Part shown: positions 54,322 to 63,027 of the stretch, piece by piece
Numbering within the stretch: the first letter of the stretch is position 1
How the letters are laid out: each line of letters begins with the position of its first letter
Assembly: GCA_017640605.1 (NCBI GenBank)
Contig: JAEPQH010000010.1
Location: 1-64,000, forward strand
Source of the DNA: Balneolaceae bacterium
GTDB taxonomy: Bacteria; Bacteroidota; Rhodothermia; Balneolales; Balneolaceae
Direction: 5' to 3'
DNA length: 64,000 bases
The notes under the pieces: generated by a model
Databases searched by the model: none
What the model saw: the letters and a program-made list of their open reading frames with translations, nothing else
What the model was told of the DNA's origin: nothing
Position numbers and translations under genes: made by a program

Positions 54322-54846
54322 TTGAGACAAATTCCCGAAATAAAATCCGGTTTAAATCAAGCATTTGATAAGGTGATTCAGCATGTGGAAGCACAGCCGG
54401 ATCACCTTTTTGAATCTTCAATTGCTGACGGGAAGTGGACAACCGGACAACAACTTGAGCATTTAATCAAAAGTGTTACACCGATCATTCTTGGATTATC
54501 CGGACCGGCTATTTTATTAAAAGTTCGCTTTGGCACCATTAAACGTGCTGAGATGACCTTCGAGGAATTACAGGATGTGTATCATAAAAAGCTAAACGAA
54601 GGCGCGAAAGCTTCTGCGCCTTATATACCTGATCCCGTGCCACTTTCGGCTAAAACAGCTTTACTCAAATCTTTTCATAAAAAGAAGCTTAAACTACTCA
54701 AACAAATAGACCGTTGGTCGGAAAAAGAACTCTCCGAAATTGGCGGAAAACATCCCGTTTTGGGGCTTTTGTCTATTCGAGAGTTACTTTATTTCACCGA
54801 GTTTCATACCCTTCATCATCTCGAAAGCATTCGACGGATCGGTTGA
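54322..54846 (+). CDS. DinB/YfiT-like four-helix protein
   Basis: 174 residues from a TTG start 10 bases after the sugar porter. The metal-binding His triad typical of the fold is visible: TGQQLEHLIKSV in helix 2 and FHTLHHLESIRRI at the C-terminus. DinB-family proteins include thiol transferases and bacillithiol S-transferases. This fits with YtxJ in the same window, but the function here is not proven. Confidence 0.82.
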   Translation: MRQIPEIKSGLNQAFDKVIQHVEAQPDHLFESSIADGKWTTGQQLEHLIKSVTPIILGLSGPAILLKVRFGTIKRAEMTFEELQDVYHKKLNEGAKASAPYIPDPVPLSAKTALLKSFHKKKLKLLKQIDRWSEKELSEIGGKHPVLGLLSIRELLYFTEFHTLHHLESIRRIG

Positions 54847-54880
54847 TAACTTATTGGATATTTCTGCTATCAAAAGTACA

Positions 54881-54898
54881 TTAGTGAGTAATCACTTA
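54881..54898. promoter_or_regulatory. TetR operator candidate
   Basis: TTAGTGAGTAATCACTTA is an 18-bp near-palindrome (TTAGTGA, GTAA, TCACTTA, one mismatch), two bases before the start of the TetR gene at 54901. It resembles known TGAGTGAGTACTCA-type operators, so self-control is likely. Confidence 0.6.
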
Positions 54899-54900
54899 CT

Positions 54901-55422
54901 ATGACCGAGAAAAAAAGAAATATTATTGATGCAGCTGCTCAACTGTTTTCATCAAATGGTTTTTCGGCCACATCGACCAGTAAAATTGCCGAGAAAGCGG
55001 GTGTTTCTGAAGGTTTGATATTTCGCCATTTCGGCAATAAATCAGCTTTACTCGATACCATTCTCGCCGAAGGTGAGCAACGATTAAAAAGCTATTATTC
55101 CGATATTGTTTTTGAATCCGATCCTCGTGAAGTGCTTCGAAAAATTATTGAACTTCCTTTCGTTTTGACAGCCGAAGACCTCGAATTTTGCCGACTTCAA
55201 ACGAAGTTAGCTTGGGAAATGAACGCAACGAATTCCTCTCATTTAAAACCTCATTTTTTAAAAGTTGAACTTGCGTTTAAGAAGCTTGGTGTTGATAATC
55301 CAAAAATGGAGACCGATGTACTTTTCTATCTAATTGAAGGAATAAATGCGGCACTACTAAATGCAAAAATTGAAGATGCTGATGCAGTTAAAGCTTTTCT
55401 GATCAATAAATACCTTTCCTGA
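54901..55422 (+). CDS. TetR/AcrR-family regulator
   Basis: 173 residues. The DNA-binding part is AAQLFSSNGFSATSTSKIAEKAGVSEGLIFRHFGNKSALL. The ligand-binding part is short. A near-palindromic operator lies directly upstream. It is convergent with the pxp genes, whose last gene ends 7 bases away, so its target is more likely itself or an unlinked gene. Confidence 0.93.
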   Translation: MTEKKRNIIDAAAQLFSSNGFSATSTSKIAEKAGVSEGLIFRHFGNKSALLDTILAEGEQRLKSYYSDIVFESDPREVLRKIIELPFVLTAEDLEFCRLQTKLAWEMNATNSSHLKPHFLKVELAFKKLGVDNPKMETDVLFYLIEGINAALLNAKIEDADAVKAFLINKYLS

Positions 55423-55428
55423 TTCACA

Positions 55429-56298
55429 TTAAGAATTTTGTAAGTCAAAACGTACGGTATCTCCCGGTGCTAATTGTCCGGCTCGCCACAAATGGTATTC
55501 TGCCACATATAATATTCTTGGATAGCCACCGATTGTTTGTGCGTCTTTCATCAACAAGATTGGAAGGCCTGATGGTGGCAACTGAATAATGCCCGGAGCT
55601 ACTGCCGATGATTTCATATCCTCAAAACTATGAGCTACTGATGATCCTGAAAACCGAATCGCCATTCGGTTAGATGTAGAGTCAACTGTGAACTCAGCAT
55701 TGAGAAGCTCAGTTTTTTGCCGATCATTCAGCATTTCCCATTCCGGTCCGGGATATACATGTAGCGAAAGTTTACTCGAAAAATAAGGAATCTGAATATC
55801 CGGAGAGATTGATGGTACTGCTTCATCAAGTTCGTTCCACTTTAGGATATCACCTGCTGCTAGGGTTCTTCCGTCAAAACCTCCGAATACACCCAGTACA
55901 TAAGTTGAATATGAATCCATTACTTTGGGTGCTTTCCAACTTCCTTGAATTGTTAAATAATTTCTTATCCCTCTTTTCGGATGCCCGATGCTCAGTAAAT
56001 CTCCTTCTAAAACCGTTAACGATTTGTACCGAGGTACCTCTTTTCCATTTATGGTGACTTCTGTGTCCGCTCCCGTTATCGCAATAACAGCATCTGAATT
56101 GAACTCATATTTCCCACCTTCAAACGTACATTCGATAACAGGTGAGTTGATGGGATTTCCTACTATTCGATTAACATCTGCCATTGCTTGTTCATCCATT
56201 GCCCCGGAAATTGGTATCCCAAACTTTCGATACCCGAATCTGCCTTTATCCTGCAAAGATGTGAATATGCCCGGATTTATCACCTCTAAACTTCCCAT
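55429..56298 (-). CDS. pxpC: 5-oxoprolinase subunit PxpC (biotin-dependent carboxyltransferase-like)
   Basis: 289 residues of the KipA/AHS2 family: EVINPGIFTSLQDKGRFGYRKFGIPISGAMD, CTFEGGKYEFNSDAVIAITGADTEVTINGK, RGIRNYLTIQG, TSNRMAIRFSG, PSGLPILLMKDAQTIGGYPRI. With PxpA and PxpB it forms the prokaryotic ATP-dependent 5-oxoprolinase that opens pyroglutamate to glutamate. Start and pxpB stop overlap by one base. Confidence 0.95.
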   Translation of the reverse strand: MGSLEVINPGIFTSLQDKGRFGYRKFGIPISGAMDEQAMADVNRIVGNPINSPVIECTFEGGKYEFNSDAVIAITGADTEVTINGKEVPRYKSLTVLEGDLLSIGHPKRGIRNYLTIQGSWKAPKVMDSYSTYVLGVFGGFDGRTLAAGDILKWNELDEAVPSISPDIQIPYFSSKLSLHVYPGPEWEMLNDRQKTELLNAEFTVDSTSNRMAIRFSGSSVAHSFEDMKSSAVAPGIIQLPPSGLPILLMKDAQTIGGYPRILYVAEYHLWRAGQLAPGDTVRFDLQNS

Positions 56299-56960
56299 CA
56301 GCGTTGAATATCTATGAATTGTACAAAATCACCCGGCTTAACCGATATGGGAGGTTGATTTGTAGCGTCAAAAAAACGCTGAGTTGTAGTTCCAATAATA
56401 TTCCAGCCACCCGCACTTTGAATGGAATACAACCCTGTTTGTGAACCTCCGATCCCTATTGCACCCGCAGGAATTCGGTTTCGAGGCGAATCTAATCTTG
56501 GAATAGTGAGCTTCGGATCTAGTCCATCCAGAAAGATAAATCCCGGTAAAAAGCCGATCATTGCTACCGTATATGTCGTTTTAGTATGCTTATTGATGAT
56601 CTCTACCTTTGAAAGTCCAGTATATTTTTCAGCACGTTCCCAATCTAACCCCTTGTTGTAATCCACTTGAATGTGATGAGTGTTAGCTGCTTCGATTGAA
56701 TCAACTTCTTGAAGGTTTGCGAGTATTTCTAACAATTGCTTCTGGGATAAAACAGAGTTATCCAAAAAAACGGTGATATTTTCATACGCAGGTACTACAT
56801 CGATGATTCCTTCAACAGGATTATCCTCTAGCATCTGGTACAACTCGTGTATAGAGTTTAACGAATCGGCTTCTACTTCCGGGCTCAAAATTACTGCCTG
56901 TTCATTCAAATGAGTTATGCTCAACTCATTTCCCTTAATATGCAACGATGGTACAGCCAT
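56298..56960 (-). CDS. pxpB: 5-oxoprolinase subunit PxpB (KipI/AHS1 family)
   Basis: 220 residues: VVPAYENITVFLDN, HHIQVDYNKGLDWERAEKYTGLSKVEIINKHT, MIGFLPGFIFLDGLDPKLTIPRLDSPRNRIPAGAIGIGGSQTGLYSIQSAGGWNIIGTT. These are the family signatures. Starts inside the end of pxpA (26-bp overlap) if the first ATG is used. Works with PxpC and PxpA. Confidence 0.95.
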   Translation of the reverse strand: MAVPSLHIKGNELSITHLNEQAVILSPEVEADSLNSIHELYQMLEDNPVEGIIDVVPAYENITVFLDNSVLSQKQLLEILANLQEVDSIEAANTHHIQVDYNKGLDWERAEKYTGLSKVEIINKHTKTTYTVAMIGFLPGFIFLDGLDPKLTIPRLDSPRNRIPAGAIGIGGSQTGLYSIQSAGGWNIIGTTTQRFFDATNQPPISVKPGDFVQFIDIQR

Positions 56961-57687
56961 GATCGGTTAAATATTGATGAATTTGATTCGCTAAATGAAT
57001 AGCTCCTTCCGTATCGCTATGCAGACACATCGTTTCAGCATTAATAGGTTTAACCTTACCTGAATACGTTTTAACAACGCCATCAATAACCATTCTATGA
57101 ATATGCTCTTGTACTTGTATGAAATCACTGAGTACAGCGCCGGGCTTAGTTCGGGCTCGTAATTCAAGGGAGTCTTCATAGGCTCTGTCAGCAAATACTT
57201 CTTGGACACATGTAAAACCACGCTGCTCTGCCACCCTTTTTAACGCACTGTTCGGCAAGGTGTAAATTGGAAGCTTTAACTGAAGGTCTTCTAAGCATTG
57301 CACGATGATCTTCGCAATTTTTTCATCTTTAGCTGCCACATTATATAATGCTCCGTGCGGTTTAAGATGATGTACATCTACGTCTAGATTCGAAGCATGA
57401 TCCATAAAAACTTCCACTTGGCTTTTCAAGGAATTCAAAAGTTCTTTCGGCGAAATATTTAGTATTTGTCTTCCAAAATTCTCTTTATCGGGATAAGAGG
57501 GATGCAAACCTACAGCAACACCATTATCTGCCGCAAGTTTAATGGTTGACTTCATGGATTCGTCATCGCCAATGTGCCCACCGCAGGCGATATTACACGA
57601 GGTAATGTAAGGCATGATCTTTTGATCATTTAGACGGCTTTCCGGTGTTTTCCATTCACCTAAGTCACAATTCAAGTCAATCTTCAT
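56935..57687 (-). CDS. pxpA: 5-oxoprolinase subunit PxpA (LamB/YcsF family)
   Basis: 250 residues. The family start KIDLNCDLGEW is preceded by ATG at 57687, which I choose over the in-frame ATG at 57711 because homologues begin here and because it removes an overlap with the upstream gene (the sequence is TAA-G-ATG). Other marks are SCNIACGGHIGDDESMKSTIKLAADNGVAVGLHPSYPDKENFGR, HHLKPHGALYN, EVFADRAYEDSLELRARTKPGAV and ETMCLHSDTEGA. Catalyses the oxoprolinase reaction with PxpBC. Confidence 0.96.
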   Translation of the reverse strand: MKIDLNCDLGEWKTPESRLNDQKIMPYITSCNIACGGHIGDDESMKSTIKLAADNGVAVGLHPSYPDKENFGRQILNISPKELLNSLKSQVEVFMDHASNLDVDVHHLKPHGALYNVAAKDEKIAKIIVQCLEDLQLKLPIYTLPNSALKRVAEQRGFTCVQEVFADRAYEDSLELRARTKPGAVLSDFIQVQEHIHRMVIDGVVKTYSGKVKPINAETMCLHSDTEGAIHLANQIHQYLTDHGCTIVAY

Positions 57688-57688
57688 C

Positions 57689-58924
57689 TTACAAAAATTG
57701 AAAAACGGCATTTAAACTTCGAATCCCAAGTGCACAGGCAACTAACAACACCAAGAAACCTGCTGTATTCTGGAATATTCCATTGGTATACACACCCAGT
57801 AATTTGGTCTGATTCATTAGATACAGCAAAAAAACCGCTACTAATGGTAGTAAAATCCCGTTTGTTACCTGAGCAAATTGAATTATTTCAATCGGACTTC
57901 CACCAAATAAACTGGAAAGAACACCAAGTACCAGAATGCTTATCCAAACCAACCGGAATTTAAACGATCGAAGACTGTCTGATTCCCAGCCTAAAATTCC
58001 GCGTGCTGCATATGCGGCAGCCAAAGGCGCGGTAATAGCCGACGAAATTCCTGCAGCAAACAATCCAATTCCCAGAAAATAGCCTGACCAACTACCTAAT
58101 AACGGCTCTAGTTGCTGAGCCATATCAGCAGCTGATTGAATTTCGCTGTTACCGAAGAGTGTTGTAGCACTTGTAATAATTATACAGATTGAAATCACAC
58201 CACCAATGATGATAGCCGTCGCATTTTCTTTCCTCAAATCTGATAATGAGCGAACACTCGAGTACTTTTCCTTAACCAGTGAAGCGTGCAAAAACAGATT
58301 GTAGGGAACAACCGTTGTGCCAATTAATCCAACCAGAAGTACCCAATCGGTATCACCTGTGAAAGGAATAAACATTCCTCGCAGAATCTGTTGAACATCC
58401 GGCTCCAGTACTACTGCTGTAGTAATGAAAACAATACTGAGTATCATCACCAAGCCAATCAAAAACCATTCAATTAGCTTTACTTCTCCAATAAAAAGTA
58501 TCAGAAAAGCAATTCCACCTATAATTAGTGGCGCTAACGGTATGGTATAATCGCCAAATTCGTAGGTTATCGTCCCAAAAAACTCATTAAACCCCAACAC
58601 AGCGCCAGATATGTTTCCACCTTCATAAGCAGCATTTCCAATAATAATTGCTCCAAAAATCAGGATAACTGCCAACCCTCGCAGTACCGGTTGTTGTAAT
58701 TGATCACGAATGGCTTCTCCAAAACCATTTTGTGTTACCAGACCAAGTCGGGCTGTCATTTCTTGCAAAATGATGGTAGTAAACACCGAAAATACTACGG
58801 CCCATAGTAGCGTATACCCACCGGTAACCCCAGCCAGGGTACAAATGGTTATAGTGCCCGGCCCAATAAAGGCGGCAGTTACAAGAGTGCTTGGACCAAA
58901 ATATTTAGAGATTGAAAACTTCAA
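57689..58924 (-). CDS. Nramp-fold transporter relative of the YcsG type, metal motifs lost
   Basis: 411 residues, 11 membrane helices. The sequence follows the Nramp fold, but the two metal-binding motifs are changed. In TM1 the canonical DPGN is GPGT (21-24, after TAAFI). In TM6 the canonical MPHN is VPYN (206-209, followed by LFLHASL). The key Asp, Asn, Met and His are therefore missing, so manganese or iron transport is unlikely. B. subtilis has the same arrangement, with ycsG beside ycsF and kipI/kipA. Linkage to pxpABC suggests uptake of 5-oxoproline or a related organic substrate; that is inference. First gene of the unit. Confidence 0.85.
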   Translation of the reverse strand: MKFSISKYFGPSTLVTAAFIGPGTITICTLAGVTGGYTLLWAVVFSVFTTIILQEMTARLGLVTQNGFGEAIRDQLQQPVLRGLAVILIFGAIIIGNAAYEGGNISGAVLGFNEFFGTITYEFGDYTIPLAPLIIGGIAFLILFIGEVKLIEWFLIGLVMILSIVFITTAVVLEPDVQQILRGMFIPFTGDTDWVLLVGLIGTTVVPYNLFLHASLVKEKYSSVRSLSDLRKENATAIIIGGVISICIIITSATTLFGNSEIQSAADMAQQLEPLLGSWSGYFLGIGLFAAGISSAITAPLAAAYAARGILGWESDSLRSFKFRLVWISILVLGVLSSLFGGSPIEIIQFAQVTNGILLPLVAVFLLYLMNQTKLLGVYTNGIFQNTAGFLVLLVACALGIRSLNAVFQFL

Positions 58925-59029
58925 GAAATTGACTTTAGATTAAGTATCTCGCTTTTATTTATCATTCTATAAAATTATTATAAGCCCAACGAATCAGTTT
59001 TACCAACTATAAATGATTACACGCTGTAC

Positions 59030-59455
59030 ATGGCGGAAAATAAAACAGTTCCAACCAATTTAAGTGTTGATGCCTACATCGAAGCCATAGAGCATCCGCA
59101 GCGAAAAGAAGACTGTAAAACCATTTTAAAGCTGATGACTGAAATTTCCGGTCGGGAACCGGTAATGTGGGGCAGTAGTATTGTTGGCTTTGGTAAATAT
59201 CACTACAAATATGAGAGTGGCCGTGAAGGTGATATGCTGATTACAGGGTTTTCGAATCGTAAACAAGCCATCACTTTATATATTATGGATGGCTTTAAAC
59301 GCCATGCCGAACTTTTGGAAAAAATTGGAAAGTTTAAAACCGGAAAATCGTGTTTTTACATAAAAAAGCTATCAGATATAGACATTGACGTACTTTCTAC
59401 AGTAATTTCTGAGTCGCTTAAAGCAGTAGAAGAAAAATATACAATTCTGGAGTAA
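59030..59455 (+). CDS. DUF1801 domain protein
   Basis: 141 residues: VDAYIEAIEHPQRKEDCKTILKLMTEISGREPVMWGSSIVGFGKYHY, SGREGDMLITGFSNRKQAITLYIMDGF, IGKFKTGKSCFYIKKLSDID. These match the DUF1801 (YdhG/frataxin-like) fold. Biochemical role is not established. Divergent from the Nramp-like gene. Confidence 0.9.
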   Translation: MAENKTVPTNLSVDAYIEAIEHPQRKEDCKTILKLMTEISGREPVMWGSSIVGFGKYHYKYESGREGDMLITGFSNRKQAITLYIMDGFKRHAELLEKIGKFKTGKSCFYIKKLSDIDIDVLSTVISESLKAVEEKYTILE

Positions 59456-59616
59456 ACACTATTCGTTTAACCATACAGATACCGTTGAGCTTAGGAACTT
59501 TGAATTTTCGACAGCGTATGTACTTCGAGGCTAATCATAAGATTGGGGCATGGTTTCTGACTCAATACACCGCCAATAAATTGACATCACCCGTTAAATA
59601 ATCAATCACGATACGG

Positions 59617-60054
59617 ATGGAAAACACAATTGAATTAAAGACTACCATTAAAGCGAGTGCCGAAAAAGTTTGGGATACCATAACAAATCCGGATAAGATT
59701 GAGCAGTATATGTTTGGTTCCAAGGTTGATACTGACTGGAAGCCCGGTAGCAAATCTCACTTTTTTATTGAACAAGACAATAAGCAAATCACCATTGTTA
59801 AGGGAGAAGTGATCAGAAATATTCCGGGTAAGTTGCTGGAACACACGTTGTTTCCAAATGATAACAAGCTAAATGACACGCTCGAGAATTATATTGTAAT
59901 CACCTACCAACTCGAGGAGCATGGCGATGAAACCGATCTTACCATTACTCAACGTGGGTTTAAATATGTGGAAGATGGGCTTCAACGCTATATTGATACC
60001 CAAAAAGGTTGGAAAATTGCCTTACCTAAACTGAAAGAAGTCGCGGAATCTTGA
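59617..60054 (+). CDS. SRPBCC/AHSA1-family protein
   Basis: 145 residues with the START-like pattern: IELKTTIKASAEKVWDTITNPDKIEQYMFGSKVDTDWKPGSKSHFF, IRNIPGKLLEHTLFP, and the C-terminal helix QRYIDTQKGWKIALPKLKEVAE. This is the Aha1-domain type often found near small stress or regulatory genes. It binds small hydrophobic ligands in some cases. The start of the VF530 gene overlaps its stop (TTGA). Confidence 0.9.
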   Translation: MENTIELKTTIKASAEKVWDTITNPDKIEQYMFGSKVDTDWKPGSKSHFFIEQDNKQITIVKGEVIRNIPGKLLEHTLFPNDNKLNDTLENYIVITYQLEEHGDETDLTITQRGFKYVEDGLQRYIDTQKGWKIALPKLKEVAES

Positions 60055-60287
60055 GCTCTCAGCCAAACAATCCACTGCACGGGATTAAGCTCAAACAAGT
60101 TGTTGAGGATTTAGTGAACTATTACGGATGGGAACAGCTGAGCTTTCATGTGGATGTGAATTGCTTCAAAAATGATCCATCGGTTAAATCGAGTTTGAAA
60201 TTTCTACGACGACATCAATGGGCGCGCGATCAGGTAGAAGACCTTTGGGTGGAAGTTATCTGGCCGATGAAAAAAGGTTCGGATTGA
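60051..60287 (+). CDS. VF530-family DNA-binding-like protein (DUF2132)
   Basis: 78 residues starting with TTG. NNPLHGIKLKQVVEDLVNYYGWEQLSFHVDVNCFKNDPSVKSSLKFLRRHQWARDQVEDLWVE contains the conserved NPLHG, GW.L and SLKFLR-TPWAR-type motif seen in VF530 proteins. The family has a DNA-binding-like fold; the role is unknown. Coupled to the SRPBCC gene by a 4-bp overlap. Confidence 0.88.
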   Translation: MSSQPNNPLHGIKLKQVVEDLVNYYGWEQLSFHVDVNCFKNDPSVKSSLKFLRRHQWARDQVEDLWVEVIWPMKKGSD

Positions 60288-60288
60288 A

Positions 60289-61215
60289 CTAGAATCCTAT
60301 TTCAACCTCGATCGGCAAATGATCCGATCCAATTGACTTACCTACAGATCTTCTCAACACATTTACCCCCGGCGTTGCCAGTGCATGATCAAGAGTAAGT
60401 AAATTAATACCGAATAAGTCATTCCATGTTGGCAGTATTCCGAAGCCTATTCTTGTATCGATCAAGTCATTTTCTCGTGTCAATCTTTTAAAATTAGGGG
60501 AAAAAGAAGTTGAATTTAAATCACCTATCAAAATTAGTTCTGTTTCGATGGTGCTTACAAAACGGTTAATATTCTCGAATTGAAGATTTCTTGACTCAAA
60601 AAATCTTCTCCCAATTGGAGGAAGCGGGTGAGTGGCTAACATTGAAAGTGTTTCACTTTCCTTTGATATCGAAACCAATAAACTTGGCAAGTTTGCATCA
60701 CTTAGATCTAATACTTGTACCGAGTCGAGATCAATTTTACTAATCACACCGATTCCAAAATTGTCCGATCTGGGTAAAAAGTAGGCATGCTCATAGCTAT
60801 TTAAATCCTCAAATTGAAACTGCCATTGATGATTTAACTCCATCAAAAAAACAATATCAAAATTATTCTTGGTAACGTATTCAAAGACTTCCGAATAATT
60901 CGAATTAGAGGAAAGCAAATTGATGGAAGAAATACTTAAAGTATTATTTTTACTTGTGGAAATGGGCGGTTTTGGGGAATAAAATTGAATCAGTGGGGTT
61001 GTCAATAACAGGGCAATTAATATCGACAGCAATCCGGTTTTTATACTTCTAGCAAGAAGCAAAATGAATCCAATTGAATAGAAATAGATGATATAGATCA
61101 ACCTGAAATGTGAAAATAAATCAGCGATCCAATGAAATTTTCCTAAAAAGCCTAAACCAACCGGAATTAATCCAACTAGGAATAATAGGGTGATTAATCG
61201 TTCAGATAACTTCAT
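60289..61215 (-). CDS. Membrane-anchored endonuclease/exonuclease/phosphatase family protein
   Basis: About 308 residues. Three N-terminal hydrophobic segments (LITLLFLVGLIPVGLGFLG, LIYIIYFYSIGFILLLA, LLSILIALLLTTPLI) anchor the protein. The EEP domain follows with SISSINLLSSN, IVFLMELNHQW, MLATHPLPP, LIGDLNSTSFSPNF, TLDHALATPG and GSDHLPIEVEI. The catalytic Glu, Asp, Asn and His are visible. I start at ATG 61215; an in-frame ATG at 61242 would overlap the preceding gene. Substrate unknown; relatives occur in lipid and nucleic-acid metabolism. Confidence 0.85.
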   Translation of the reverse strand: MKLSERLITLLFLVGLIPVGLGFLGKFHWIADLFSHFRLIYIIYFYSIGFILLLARSIKTGLLSILIALLLTTPLIQFYSPKPPISTSKNNTLSISSINLLSSNSNYSEVFEYVTKNNFDIVFLMELNHQWQFQFEDLNSYEHAYFLPRSDNFGIGVISKIDLDSVQVLDLSDANLPSLLVSISKESETLSMLATHPLPPIGRRFFESRNLQFENINRFVSTIETELILIGDLNSTSFSPNFKRLTRENDLIDTRIGFGILPTWNDLFGINLLTLDHALATPGVNVLRRSVGKSIGSDHLPIEVEIGF

Positions 61216-61228
61216 TACACTAGCTACT

Positions 61229-61780
61229 CTATCGCCCCACAATATTCAGCATTTGGTTCTCTAGTAACATCAATATCAAAACACCTGCTATCCCGATACC
61301 AATTTTAATCATTTTCGATTTCCAATTCGTAGAATTGGGCTTGATCACCACCTTCGATAATGCAGCTATCACTTGTTCCCGATTGTACCAAAGCACAAAA
61401 TTTACTGCTGCAAAATAACTGATAGCACTCATCATAGCGCCGGTTGAAATCTCGTAGAAATAATCTACAATGATGATATTTAGCAGGATCGGAACGAGAA
61501 TAGCTGCACCAAGAATTTTAGTACGTTCAAAAAGTAGCAGCAACGATCCCAATAACTGAGAGCCTCCAATAAATACAATGTAGCCGAACGAATATCCGAA
61601 AAAAGTCCAGGCTAAATCGAAGCCTCCAACCTCTGCCAATGGTAACGAAGCAACCTTATCGGGTACTCCATTTTGGTAAAACTGTCCGCCCATAATTTTA
61701 CCTAAACCATAGATGCTAAGCATGGTACTTGCATATAATCTGGCGATAAATTCGAAGTGTTGTACCCACTCTTTTTTCAT
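61229..61780 (-). CDS. DoxX-like membrane protein
   Basis: About 183 residues with four central hydrophobic helices and one near the C-terminus. LYASTMLSIYGLGKIMGGQFY, FGYSFGYIVFIGGSQLLGSLLLLFERTKILGAAIL and VNFVLWYNREQV resemble the DoxX group. The start is placed at ATG 61780, not at the upstream ATG 61792, because the stretch ATGGAGGATTACATG gives a GGAGGA ribosome site for the second ATG. Function unknown; in the same unit as the membrane EEP protein. Confidence 0.78.
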   Translation of the reverse strand: MKKEWVQHFEFIARLYASTMLSIYGLGKIMGGQFYQNGVPDKVASLPLAEVGGFDLAWTFFGYSFGYIVFIGGSQLLGSLLLLFERTKILGAAILVPILLNIIIVDYFYEISTGAMMSAISYFAAVNFVLWYNREQVIAALSKVVIKPNSTNWKSKMIKIGIGIAGVLILMLLENQMLNIVGR

Positions 61781-61820
61781 GTAATCCTCCATTTATTCGC
61801 GAAGGATGTACGCAGACCTA

Positions 61821-62912
61821 CTATTTTGTTACGTAGACGGTTGATAATTTTTCATCATATTTCGAGATCAAAGATTGCCAATCGTAGTGCTCAACTAGTT
61901 TACGAGTATTGTATGATTTGATGTTTTTGTAATTCAAGATCATCTGCTGCAAGCGTTCAAGAAATGTTCCTTCTTCGTACAAAAAAGCAGGTTTTGAAGC
62001 TTCATTCAAATGACCGGGATAAGCTAAACGGTTTGGCAGCAGCGGCAAACACCCGCAATACATGGCTTCTACTACACTTCCCCCAAAAAAATCCTGTTTC
62101 GAGGTGACAGGAAGGATATCACCTTTCCACAACCACTGCGTGTACTCTTCGAAGGATTCTGCATAGCCCCAATGAACAATATGTTTTTGAAGAGATTCCT
62201 TGGCCTCATCGAAGCTTTTCGGGATCATTTCGTTGCGCTCACCTAATACAGCAAGTTTAAAATCGATGCCCTTTTCACTGATTTTCTTCAAAGCCGAGAA
62301 AAACGGTTTCGGGCGTTTATCGTATTCCCACCGATGATTCCAAATCACTAACGGCACTTCGTAGTTGTGTTCCGTTTGGTGCACATCAAAACGTGAAAGA
62401 TCCAATCCCAAATGCAGCACTTCACTTTTTTTCTCGATGAGCTTAATGTTTGTTTTATCGCGCTTGTCTGGAAATTGATTTAAAAATGCCGGCAGTGCTT
62501 CCAGAAAAGAAGTTCGATGATATTCGGAATTGAAGAACACTTTATCAGCTACCAAAGCTGACGTGTAATTGATGAATGCGTAATGGTTATCGCGTTTATG
62601 CTTTACATCCCGATCCTGAGGCGACCAAGGGTAGGTAAGCTGATTCTCGTGAAAATACATCGCTGTTGGAATTCCCGCTGATTTATGTCGCGTTAGTCCC
62701 AGAAAGGTGGGAAAATCAAGCATAGAAGTTCCCAAAATGAGGTCCGGCTTGTAATCCAGCTCATTAAACTGTTTGGCCAGCGATAGCGCCCCGCCGTGCA
62801 TCCGCCATTTCCAATGTCTGCCCGGCAAGCTCAATATTTCGATCTGATGTCGAGAATGCTTTTTTAATCCTTCCGCCCATTGGCGATGCGAACCGGAGAA
62901 GAAGGGTTCCAA
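61821..62912 (-). CDS. tRNA-queuosine alpha-mannosyltransferase-like glycosyltransferase (DUF3524)
   Basis: 363 residues as drawn. An N-terminal DUF3524 domain shows EPFFSGSHRQWAEGLKKHS, LPGRHWKWRMHGGALSLA, LILGTSMLDFPTFLGLTR and TAMYFHENQLTYPWSPQDRD. The GT-B C-terminal half contains IWNHRWEYDKRPKPFFSAL, LGERNEMIPKSF and QDFFGGSVVEAMYCGCLPLLP. These match bacterial relatives of GTDC1/QTMAN, which mannosylate queuosine in tRNA-Asp. The TTG start at 62912 would remove half of the first beta strand. The frame is open upstream to a stop at 62954-62952 and encodes the expected IVLLEPFF, yet contains no ATG, GTG, CTG or ATT. An ATC at 62942 or 62921 may be the real start. Confidence 0.85.
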   Translation of the reverse strand: MEPFFSGSHRQWAEGLKKHSRHQIEILSLPGRHWKWRMHGGALSLAKQFNELDYKPDLILGTSMLDFPTFLGLTRHKSAGIPTAMYFHENQLTYPWSPQDRDVKHKRDNHYAFINYTSALVADKVFFNSEYHRTSFLEALPAFLNQFPDKRDKTNIKLIEKKSEVLHLGLDLSRFDVHQTEHNYEVPLVIWNHRWEYDKRPKPFFSALKKISEKGIDFKLAVLGERNEMIPKSFDEAKESLQKHIVHWGYAESFEEYTQWLWKGDILPVTSKQDFFGGSVVEAMYCGCLPLLPNRLAYPGHLNEASKPAFLYEEGTFLERLQQMILNYKNIKSYNTRKLVEHYDWQSLISKYDEKLSTVYVTK

Positions 62913-62981
62913 AAGGACGATTTGGAGGGGCTTTTTATTGATCTGTTTACCTTAGCTATAGTAATTAAAAATGAAAGATTT

Positions 62982-63021
62982 AAAATTTAAGATGGTACAC
63001 TAATTTTAAATCTTAAATTTT
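62982..63021. repeat. AT-rich inverted repeat, 12-bp arms
   Basis: AAAATTTAAGAT at 62982-62993 and ATCTTAAATTTT at 63010-63021 are exact complements around a 16-base loop, between the GNAT stop and the mannosyltransferase gene. With partial extension the arms reach about 20 bases. It may act as a terminator or RNA stabiliser for the GNAT transcript. Confidence 0.55.
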
Positions 63022-63027
63022 GAATTT

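Noticed and set aside
57689-58924. Naming the transporter mntH
   Set aside because: Both metal-binding motifs of Nramp (DPGN and MPHN) are replaced, so manganese transport is not supported.
59485-59601. 38-codon open frame from TTG in the gap between DUF1801 and SRPBCC genes
   Set aside because: The peptide looks plausible but matches nothing I know, has no ribosome site, and could be chance or a gene remnant.
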